Assembly (NCBI GenBank): GCA_946811695.1
Contig: OX328126.1
Span: forward strand, 10,522,246-10,586,245
Direction of reading: 5' to 3'
DNA length: 64,000 nucleotides
Source of the DNA: Gonocerus acuteangulatus
Lineage: Eukaryota; Arthropoda; Insecta; Hemiptera; Coreidae
Shown here: one piece after another, positions 55,694 through 64,000 of the stretch
Numbering within the stretch: the stretch's first letter is position 1
Layout of the letters: the number at the start of each line of letters is the position of its first letter
Program-made: the position numbers and the translations under genes
Notes under the pieces: generated by a model
Seen by the model: the letters and a program-made list of their open reading frames with translations, nothing else
The model's database searches: none
Told to the model about the DNA's origin: nothing

Positions 55694-56224
55694 TACTAAC
55701 TATTGTCTCAACCTCCTACGGTTATGAAGTTCATCAAATTAAAGAGCTCATCTGCCAAATTCACAGCCAATTTTACGTGCAAAATAGAACTGATCAATTT
55801 TGCTTTCTCTATTTTATTCGGGGTTAGGAAAACCAGTCGTTCCTACTTCCTCACAACTCAATATTTAGCTATATGCCTTCGAAATAATATCGTTTCTTAA
55901 ATGGTTTTTATTGGGTCAAAACAAATTTTGTATTTATGTCTCAGCTTTTTCTTGCTTTTTATACCGTTCCTACTATGTCAAACTATCGAATATGCAAATC
56001 GGAGCAAGCTAGGGAACGAATATATTCTATCTATTTACAAAGTAATATATTGAAAAAGGAGTTATGCGATACTATATTTAAGGCATTAAAGGCTATTCTG
56101 ATGGGGTAAGTGTTGCGACAATTTTTGACAAGCCGTATCTTACACAATGCCAGAGCCAAGTCTCGAATCCGGAAAACGAGTTTTTGCATATTCGATAGTT
56201 TGACATGATAGGGACGATATATGC

Positions 56225-56615
56225 ATCTAGAGTGCTAGTGAAAATATTTTTAAAGCCCGCATATTTGCTTCTAGAGAGTTGGGGAAACTGCTTTTCACGG
56301 CATATTTGCGTCTTGAGTGTTGGGGATACTGCTTTTCACGGCATATTTGCGTCTAGAGTGTTGGGGATACAGCTTTTCACGCCCGCATATATACGTCTAG
56401 AGCGCTAGTGAGACTATTTTTAAAGTCTGCATATATTCGTCAGGTGTTTTGGGAATACTGCTTTTTACGGCCGTAAATATGCGTCTAGAGTGCCGGGGAC
56501 ACTGCTTTTCACGCTCGAGAATATGCGTCTAGAGTGTTAGGGACACTATTTTTCAAGCCCGCATATTTGCGTCTAGAGTGTTAGGGATAATGCTTTTCAC
56601 GGCCGCATATATGCG
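56225..56615. repeat. Imperfect minisatellite, about 43-48 bp
   Basis: CGTCTAGAGTGTTGGGGATA and CTGCTTTTCACGG(CCG)CATAT recur about nine times with considerable divergence, so it is older than the other arrays. Confidence 0.85.
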
Positions 56616-56639
56616 CTCGGAAAGACTAATAATAATTGC

Positions 56640-57340
56640 TCGATATTGCATAAATAAGTGAATTTTTTTTTAACAAATTCCCGTAATAAAATACAAATAA
56701 GAAAAAAAAATCTGTCTGTTAGCAATTTCTCTCTAAATAATAAGGGAGAAATCTCTCCAAAACGATATAAATTAATCTCATTAGTGTAACCAAAATGAGA
56801 CATTTATCACAATAATATCTACTCCAATCGTTACTAAAGAGTTCGCTTTACGATGATTTGCTGTGATGATGCCTCTGTTGATTCATGTGTTGATGTCTTT
56901 GATAGAGGGTAGTATAGAAGGATTTTCACGCTCCGATGATTGCTTTGATGCAGCAAAGGGCCTATCGTGCTTCAGGTAGCTCTGATATTTATTGCCGGCA
57001 ATTCTCAGTTCTCCCCCCGCCATCCGTCTCAGTTTTATCGTCCTTATCGTCGTACCATTCAGCACTAAAGGGAGAAGAAACTAGTTTTCAATGTCCTCAT
57101 AAATCTGTGATAAACTGTTTGGCCAGATGTTGGGGAAAAACTCAAAAAAGAAGTTGAACTTCCAAGGAATGCTGACTCAACAATGTTTTTTACAATGTAC
57201 ATGAATTATAGAGCAATTACAAGAAGCTTTTTCAGGTTTTTACTGAGTCTTTTTTTCAGAACATTTAGGTAGTATAAAATCGGTTAGGGGTTTGGTATAT
57301 TCCTTAAATTGCTTTTAGGGTTGCTATCAAGAAATATTTT
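56640..57340. other. No gene seen
   Basis: The frames at 56883-57065 and 56936-57157 oppose each other and have no motif. 56985-57060 is less AT-rich, without a recognisable family. Confidence 0.4.
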
Positions 57341-57344
57341 CCAT

Positions 57345-57827
57345 AAGGGGTGATACTACCATAAGGGGTGATACTACCAAAGGGGTGATACTACCATAAG
57401 GGGTGATACTACCATAAGGGGTGAACTACCATAAGGGGTGATACTACCATAAGGAGTGATACTACAAGAAGGGGTGATACTAACATAAGGGGTGATACTA
57501 CCATAAGGAGTGATACTACCATAAGGGGTGAACTACCATAAGGGGTGATACTACAATAATGGGTGAACTACCATAAGGGGTGATGCTACCATAAGGGGTG
57601 AACTACCATAAGGGGTGATACTACCATAAGGGCTGATACTATCATAAGGGGTGATACTACCATAAGGGGGGGGGGGTCTCCCATGGTCTAGTGGCTAGCG
57701 CGCTGGATTCATAAGCGGGAGATGGTGGGTTCGATCCCCACCGGCGACAGGAATTTTCTCATCTCAGGGCCCTCTGGGAGAATTCCTGGATGTCGGCTCT
57801 AATGGCCAAGAATTATGTCGATACACC

Positions 57828-57874
<47 letters not shown>

Positions 57875-57915
57875 ACCATAAGGGGTGATTTCCCATAAGG
57901 TGTGATACTACCTTG
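57345..57915. repeat. 18-bp minisatellite, interrupted by a SINE
   Basis: ATAAGGGGTGATACTACC repeats, with a 16-bp variant lacking TA (GGGGTGAACTACC), from 57345 to 57669 and again after the SINE at 57872-57915. Confidence 0.95.
57670..57871 (+). mobile_element. SINE-A inserted in the 18-bp minisatellite
   Basis: GTCTCCCATGGTCTAGTGGC, TTCATAAGCGGGAGATGG, GGGTTCGATCCCCACCGG, GGATGTCGGCTCTAATGGCC, ATACACCGTAAA and about 40 A. ACTACCATAAGGGG occurs on both sides (57656-57669 and 57872-57885), which is either the target duplication or the array period. Confidence 0.9.
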
Positions 57916-58690
57916 TATGATCAAAATGCAAGTAATTTTCTTAAATTTATAATTAGCAAATAAATAAATATTTTTCAATTCTGTATATGAAACGTTTTAT
58001 ACGGTATGTTAAAGTATACCAAAAAAATAAGCTTCAATTTTTCGAAAATATAATGGCGGAGCTCCGTCTGACGAACGGAAACCCTCTTTTTTTAAGGGCG
58101 ACAGTCTGCAGGCGGCAATTTTTAATCTACAAAGAAAAAAAATTATTTCGAAGGAAGAAGGTACGTCGGATTTTTAAGAAATATCATTTTGTTTGAAAAT
58201 GGTGTACAATTATTTATTTTCTGTAACAAAATCCTCCAAAAATCGGCAATTCAATGAATCGAAAAATTCCTACGTACTTTACTAAAAAATATCATAAGGA
58301 AGCTGCAGTTAAAATTTGAAGTTGATCGGACAAAAATTGAAGACGCCAGTGTATCGGCCGATTTGAAAAACATAGTTTTGAGAAAACAACTTTAAAGTTT
58401 GATGTTCTCAAACGTTTTTCCCCTATTTAATTTTTTATCATATTTTCTTGTGACAAAGATTAAAAAAATGTGTTGTAACTTGTAAATGTATTGCTTAAGG
58501 AACAAAAAAAAAAGTAACAACCAAAAAGGGACTATTCAAAGCTCGCTCAAAAAATTGTCAATTTTATCACATAAAAAATAATTGTAAAAAACAAAGTCAC
58601 AAGGTGACTCTAAATTTTCAAGGTTATACAGATCACCCTCTCATTTATTTTTTTATTTTTTTTGTTTCTACGTTATTTTGATTTTTATCT
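57916..58690. other. No gene seen
   Basis: AT-rich; the 69-codon frame at 57987 is Lys/Arg-rich by composition only. Confidence 0.4.
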
Positions 58691-58734
58691 GTTTGTTTGT
58701 ACAAATTTATTGGTTTTACATGGTTATTTTTATT

Positions 58735-58965
58735 TTTAGCTGTTTCTTATTCACAAACTTGATTAATTGTATGTTTACAGGGATATGTAAAATTTTATAA
58801 TGCACTATTGTGTAATCGGAATTATAATTATTACGTAACTTGTTAATTAATATGGCTTTATAATTACTATGTGACTGGATAAATAAGTATTTATATTTTA
58901 TTTCAGAATTTGGACAAATTACCATGGTAAATACCATAATAAATAAATAAATAAAAATCTTTTCA
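58735..58965 (+). mobile_element. LINE-like 3' end
   Basis: TTTTAGCTGTTTCTTATTCA at 58736 parallels 14569. Ends ACCATGGTAAATACCATAAT with an AAATAAATAAATAAAA tail. Confidence 0.5.
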
Positions 58966-59550
58966 CGGATACTATCCTCTAGGTAAAAATGTGTATATAT
59001 ATATATAACTGGACCGTCTATCTGAACAGAGTATAGTTTAGTTTTTGTTGAAAGCTTGCCGAAAAAAGAACCTCATAAGGTCCTATGTAATAATATAAAA
59101 TCATTATAAAGACAATATTCTTCACATTGATCTGATTATTTCCATTGATTCTGATAAGTGAAATAACTGATTGAAACTATTTAGTACAAAGCTCCAAGAG
59201 ATGATTGCCAGAGCAAGACTCCTCGTTGATTGGCAATGTGCGGGGATTGGAAGAGGCAAGAATTAAGTATTGCGGTTGATTGATGCAACGTACGGATGTA
59301 AGATGGATTGGCTTTCTCCATTTCCAGAAACAATTCCTTCAGCTCAACCCTTTCTTCAAAATAAACCTCCTGGGATTAGGGCTGGGGTAACAAGATTTTC
59401 AAACTCCCCCTATCAATTTAATTACATTATTAGTAAATCGTGTAATTGTTACTAAGCAGGCTTTGTGACAAGTGATAAGCACATGTTTGTGACAATCACT
59501 GGCACATGGTCACACTTTGGTGGAAAAGTGCGTTCTGTACTGTCCGTCCG
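58966..59550. other. No gene seen
   Basis: Nothing recognisable; a short TA run at 58993-59006. Confidence 0.4.
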
Positions 59551-59554
59551 TATT

Positions 59555-60215
59555 TGTCACTTTCAGCTTAGTGACAAGAACTCGTTTACACGTAATGGAC
59601 AAGTGTCAAGTACTCGTTCACACGTAATGGGCAAGTGAAAAGTCTTCATTCAAGCGTAATGGAAAAGTGGCAAGTCCTTATAAAAACGTAACGGACAAGA
59701 GACAAGTCCTCATTCGAACGTATTGGACAATTGAAAAGTCCTCATTCAAACGTAATGGACAAGAGAAAAGTCCTCATTCAAACGTAATAAGACAAGTGAC
59801 AAGTCCTCATTCAAACGTAATGGGTAAGTGACAAGCCCTCATTCAAACGTACTGGACAAGTGATAAGTATTCCTTGAAAAGTAATGGGCAAGTGACAAGT
59901 CCTCATTCAAACGTAATGGACAAGAGACGAGTCCTCATTGAAACGTAGTGGACAAGTCGCGAGTCCTCATTGAAACGTAAGAGACAAGTGACGACTCCTC
60001 ATTAAAACGTACTGGACAAGTGACAAGTCCTCTTTAAAAAGTAATCGACAAGTGACGAGTATTCCTTGAAACGTAATGGACAAGTGACGAGTCCTCTTTG
60101 AAACGTAATGGACAAGTGACGAGTCCTCTTTGAAACGTAATGGACAAGTGACGAGTCCTCTTTGAAACGTAATAGACAAGTGACGAGTCCCCAATGAAAC
60201 GTAATGAGTCCTCAT
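59555..60215. repeat. 32-bp minisatellite, about 20 copies
   Basis: AAACGTAATGGACAAGTGAC and GAGTCCTCTTTG form the 32-bp unit. Copies near 60060-60180 are almost identical; the left half is diverged, so expansion was most recent on the right. Confidence 0.93.
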
Positions 60216-60483
60216 TGGACTCGTCGCACGTAATGGTGTAAGTGCGTTCAGTATAGTCCCCCCCGTAAGTAACTTGTCACTAAGTCGTTGTCGGGCCGTT
60301 GACACGATGAGGTAAAGGACAGGTATGTGGTAGAATGGTGTTAGGCGAGCTTTCTTGTCGCTTAGTAAATAGAAGCCATTCCTATTCACTTGCAGCGTTA
60401 CTGAGTTTTCTCACTAAATAATAACCTCTTTTCATGAAGGTAAAGTGCTTAGGTGGCAAGTATCAGGTCATCCCATAAGTAAT

Positions 60484-61690
60484 GTAGGTGGGCTGTAGAA
60501 TGTGTCGATCCAAGTTTTCCTGCTAGCTCTTCGACTGTTACAACAGGATTTTCTTCTACAGTAGCCTGCAGGAGTTGGTCGTCAAGCTCTGTTGCTAGAC
60601 CTGTACGAGGCTCGTCTTCAAGCTTGAGGTTTATGTAGGTGGGCTGTAGAATGTGTCGATCCAAGTTTTTCTGCTAGCTCTTCGACTGTTACAACAGGAT
60701 TTTCTTCTACAGTAGCCTGCAGGAGTTGGTCGTCAAGCTCTGTTGCCAGACCTGTACAAGGCTAGTCTTCAAGCTTGAGGTTTATGTCGGTGGACTGTAG
60801 AATGTGTCGATCCAAGTTTTTCTGCTAGCTCTTCGACTGTTACAACAGGATTTTCTTCTACAGTAGCCTGCAGGAGTTGGTCGTCAAGCTCTGTTGCTAG
60901 ACCTGTACAAGGCTAGTCTTCAAGCTTGCGGTTTATGTAGGTGGGCTGTAGAATGTGTCGATCCAAGTTTTCTGCTAGCTCTTCTACTGTTACAACAGGA
61001 TTTTCTTCTACAGTAGCCTGCAGGAGTTGGTCGTCAAGCTCTGTTGCTAGACCTGTACAAGGCTAGTCTTCAAGCTTATGGTTTATGTCGGTGGGCTGTA
61101 GAATGTGTCGATCCAAGTTTTTCTGCTAGCTCTTCTACTGTTACGACAGGATTTTCTTCTACAGTAGCCTGCAGGAGTTGGTCGTCAAGCTCTGTTGCTA
61201 GACCTGTACGAGGCTCGTCTTCAAGCTTGAGGTTTATGTCGGTGGACTGTAGAATGTGTCGATCCAAGTTTTTCTGCTAGCTCTTCTACTGTTACAACAG
61301 GATTTTCTTCTACAGTAGCCTGCAGGAGTTGGTCGTCAAGCTCTGTTGCTAGACCTGTACGAGGCTCGTCTTCAAGCTTGAGGTTTATGTCGGTGGACTG
61401 TAGAATGTGTCGATCCAAGTTTTTCTGCTAGCTCTTCGACTGTTACAACAGGATTTTCTTCTACAGTAGCCTGCAGGAGTTGGTCGTCAAGCTCTGTTGC
61501 TAGACCTGTTCGAGGCTCGTCTTCAAGCTTGAGGTTTATGTCGGTGGACTTTAGAATGTGTCGATCCAAGTTTTTCTGCTAGCTCTTCGACTGTTACAAC
61601 AGGATTTTCTTCTACAGTAGCCTGGAGGAGTTGGTAGTCAAGCTCTGTTGCTAGACCTGTACGAGGCTAGTCTTCAAGCTTACGGTTTGT
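60484..61690 (-). repeat. 151-bp tandem repeat of a mariner HTH segment, 8 copies
   Basis: GTAGAATGTGTCGATCCAAG recurs at 60495, 60646, 60797, 60948, 61098, 61249, 61400 and 61551 (last copy TTAGAATG). On the minus strand each unit codes for KLEDEPRTGLATELDDQLLQ, ATVEENPVVTVEELAEKLGS and THSTVHRH. With 151 bp per unit the frame shifts at each junction. One unit is 1 bp shorter. Confidence 0.96.
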
Positions 61691-61760
61691 CACTCGAAAT
61701 CGTTCAAACCACCGCTGCACTTGTCGCTCACTAATGACATTTCCTATATTTCTACAAGTT
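61600..61760 (-). pseudogene. mariner transposase, N-terminal segment
   Basis: Minus strand: NVISERQVQRWFERFRVTNR then KLED and an in-frame stop (PRTGL follows). It is the first HTH and linker of a mariner transposase, leading into the 151-bp array. No DDD core is present anywhere in the element. Confidence 0.75.
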
Positions 61761-62010
61761 TTCGAAAAGTTGAAGACGAAGGATAAATTTCTCCTTCATC
61801 AAATTCTCATAGCATAACATACCGTAAGTGGTGCCTTGGGAAGTCCATTTCAAGTGAAATTTCAGCACGGAATAAATAAGTGTAACCAACCAAAACATAG
61901 AAATATATTCAATCCTATAATAAACAAAAATTGTCATAAAAAAAATTTGAAAGGAGGGAACTTAAATAGACAGAATATTAAAAACAGACCTTACTTTTTG
62001 GATGACCTGA

Positions 62011-62960
62011 TACTTAGCCGGTTTAAACTTGGCATAATTGTTACGCTCTTGAGGGGCTGCTGTATTTCCAGGAATATGTTGGTTATTATTAGGGGTCGGA
62101 TGTTATTGTCTTTACATATTTTTTTCTGATTCTTAAATCGTAATTTTTGATAAAATTCTACACGTTTTAAAGGATTTTAAAGCATTTAAACAGGTTTTTA
62201 TTTTACACATTGTGTCAAAAATCCATATTTTTACATATTCTGCCTTAAATACATATGTTTTCTCCATATTCTAATATTATTTTTATTTTTGAATGGAAAA
62301 AATTAATTAGAAACCAAGAAAGAAATTAATACTTCACCCATTGAGTCTAGATCACTGTGTCTTTTCTAATTGCAAGAAGCAAAGGTGGCTGGCAGCCATG
62401 CTTCCCCGGCACTAATGGTCTAGGAGCAGATGCGTTTTAAAGAAATACATATATAACGAATTATTGTTTAACAATTGTATTATTCCTTTAATCTACTCTC
62501 TAAAACAAATTAACTAGTCAAAGAATCATGTCGATATTATTTTCCAAACTCGAGTTATAAAATAATGCATTTTCAACCTATTTTATTTTATTTCTCAGCT
62601 CCTAAGGCGCCTTGGACGAAACGCTCGGACACGTGTCGACAATTATTTTATTCAAAATCACCAGAAAAAAATGGGCCTGGTCGGTAACCCCACCACTGTA
62701 TACTGCCCTTATAAGATCAGACCGGCGTCATATTTGATAATTTAAAAATCCGTGTCGTTGCAAACAATTTTCCAAATTAATCTTCATCTCCAGAACTCTT
62801 AACTACTTTTTCCCCTTTTAAAATGAGTTCCTAATTCTTATTCATGTTTTTTTTTTTTAAATATGTTATAGAGTTGTATTCATTTTGTAATATCCATTTA
62901 TTTATGCTTTTATTTTCAATTTTTTATAGTGTTTTAGGCATTTTTTACTACATATTTTCA
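62011..62960. other. Mostly unrecognised; SINE tail and Penelope-like scraps
   Basis: 62370-62445 is a degenerate SINE-A tail (GCCATGCTTCCCCGGCACTA, GGTCTAGGAGCAGATGCG). 62605-62660 (CCTTGGACGAAACGCTCGGA then GTGTCGACAATTATTTTATT) resembles a Penelope end. The rest has no signal. Confidence 0.4.
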
Positions 62961-62964
62961 ATTT

Positions 62965-63078
62965 TAGCACTTTCCTCCGCAGGAAAGTAGCTATTGAGGT
63001 TGCACTCATGACGGAATTTTTGAAAAATTTCTTCAAATCTTTATTGATCCTACCTAGTAGACAACGAAAATGACCCCT
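62965..63078 (-). repeat. Dispersed repeat, partner of 25222-25345
   Basis: CACTTTCCTCCGCAGGAAAG, GACGGAATTTTTGAAAAATT and GATCCTACCTAGTAGACAAC match the plus-strand copy in reverse. Confidence 0.65.
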
Positions 63079-63535
63079 TGTATTGTAACGAAACGCGGTA
63101 TACTTCCTTGGTATCTAATAAGAAAGAAGTGTTGTAAAAATGAACTAAATCGGTCTATCGGAAGGGGAGGGTTTTACTTTGTACTATGTTTGAATTGAAT
63201 TCTCCCGCCAAACGTGGGTTCGCGAAACTCGCAGTAGGAGCGCCTCTGTTTTGATATGAATCTTTGGGCCGTAGAGTTGTGATGTCTGCCGCTAGCCGGA
63301 TACTGTATCCTGTTCCTGCATTATTACTGTATCCCGTTTCTTTTATTGTTCATCAAGATCAATAGCGAAGCTATAAAATAGTGATCATACAAAATGTGAA
63401 GCTTTGTGTATTTATTACGTAGTGTAGTACCACTCATACACAGAACTCTGGAAGGATATTAATTTCAAAATTAATAATAATGGAAAAGAGCACTATTAAT
63501 GTTATTATTTTAATTATCTATGTAGGTTATTATAA

Positions 63536-63606
63536 GCAAATTATTCAGGAATGCACTCGATATGACCCAATTCTTAGGAAAGTGCTTAGTTATGCAGCTC
63601 CTGCGT
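63536..63606 (+). pseudogene. Ty3/gypsy pol scrap
   Basis: IIQECTRYDPILRKVLSYAA then TGA. The DPxLxKVLxY motif is the RNase H-integrase linker of gypsy-type pol. No other pol piece is adjacent. Confidence 0.4.
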
Positions 63607-63799
63607 GACGGACTTTTTTTTATTACATATTTTATTATAAATAATAAAATATTTATGTAAAAATTTTGAATTTGATTTTACATAAACATCCGTTCCCTAG
63701 TTGTTATTAAACATGGTAGGAGATTGTGCAAGACATCACATTGTGTATTCTATCATCTTTTCCTGGTACAATACTAGCATAGTTTCGTAATAATAAAAA

Positions 63800-63905
63800 A
63801 AAAGTCTACGACAATGGAGTAATATGGACGAAGGGTTCGGAAAACCTCCGTCCATCCTCCTTGTATTGATTCGAGCCTTCATCAGAGAGTGTAACACGAG
63901 AGAGA
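63800..63905 (-). mobile_element. Penelope-like terminal sequence
   Basis: On the minus strand: CTCTGATGAAGGCTCGAATC, then GGAGGTTTTCCGAACCCTTC. CTGATGA plus a stem and CCGAAC resembles the pLTR ribozyme region of PLE-A but is more diverged. Confidence 0.4.
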
Positions 63906-63955
63906 AAAACTACAGCAGCGATTTTAATTAAACCTCCTCGTGTTTGCTCTTGACC

Positions 63956-64000
63956 GGACAAAACGGGAGACTGTTCGGACAAAACGGGAGACTGTTCGGA
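63956..64000. repeat. 21-bp tandem repeat, runs off the window
   Basis: GGACAAAACGGGAGACTGTTC repeats twice and continues past the window end. Confidence 0.85.

Larger units (their letters stand above)
60463..62010 (-). mobile_element. mariner-family element with intact TA-flanked TIRs
   Basis: TCAGGTCATCCCATAAGTAA at the left end and its near reverse complement (TTACTTTTTGGATGACCTGA) at the right end, each next to TA (60461-60462 and 62011-62012). Length 1548 bp. The interior holds the transposase N-terminus on the minus strand followed by an eight-fold repeat that runs straight into the left TIR; the catalytic domain is gone. Confidence 0.9.

Overview
The window is eukaryotic, very AT-rich and almost entirely made of transposable elements and tandem repeats. 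The one piece of an ordinary host gene I can support is a single exon at 15169-15366 (+), flanked by a polypyrimidine-AG acceptor and a GTAAGT donor. It encodes TM5, the third intracellular loop and TM6 of an allatostatin-A (galanin-like) receptor. This receptor, the BEL/Pao, Penelope, mariner, Tigger, hAT, Helitron and Jockey families, and tRNA- and 5S-derived SINEs all point to an arthropod, most likely an insect. I cannot name the order. The sequence around the exon is best read as introns or intergenic DNA of a repeat-inflated genome.

Layout. 1-2.2 kb: SINE tails and a Penelope-like element (PLE-A) with inverted terminal pLTRs, hammerhead-ribozyme-like motifs and a 14-bp target duplication. 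2.2-7 kb: Helitron end, hairpin element, SINE, 50-bp minisatellite, mariner scrap. 7.0-8.6 kb: Tigger element with perfect TIRs and an internal 76-bp array. 9.5-10.4 kb: foldback element. 11.2-12.4 kb: complete SINE and a LINE end split by a retro-insertion. 12.4-14.4 kb: two Helitrons joined head to tail. 15.2 kb: receptor exon. 15.5-19.2 kb: coding Penelope element (RT plus GIY-YIG, broken) with two internal tandem arrays. 20-25 kb: tRNA-Ile-like SINEs, a 912-bp hAT palindrome, LINE RT remnant. 25.4-29.2 kb: 76-bp satellite with a 1976-bp higher-order repeat. 29-36 kb: foldback elements, a Helitron, a 1.28-kb TIR element. 36.5-41 kb: SINE, 47-bp and 105-bp arrays. 41-44 kb: LINE and SINE ends, AT-rich DNA. 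44.5-47.3 kb: a Helitron split by PLE-B, which is a 1.36-kb palindrome. 47.9 kb: a complete 5S-rRNA-derived SINE. 48.5-53.6 kb: a young BEL/Pao LTR retrotransposon, inserted in a Jockey tail, whose long open frame has lost the RT core. 54-64 kb: Jockey and mariner remnants, several minisatellites, a mariner whose HTH segment is repeated eight times, and gypsy and Penelope scraps.

How the parts relate. Three themes recur. (1) Non-autonomous forms that keep their ends but lose catalytic parts: BEL without the RT core, Helitron without Rep/helicase core, PLE reduced to ribozyme-bearing inverted ends, mariner without its DDD domain. (2) Tandem amplification of short coding segments inside elements (Tigger, Penelope, mariner, probably others). 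(3) SINEs with different heads (Met-CAT-like tRNA, 5S rRNA) ending in a related 3' hairpin domain, with a 41-bp insertion consisting of that tail alone.
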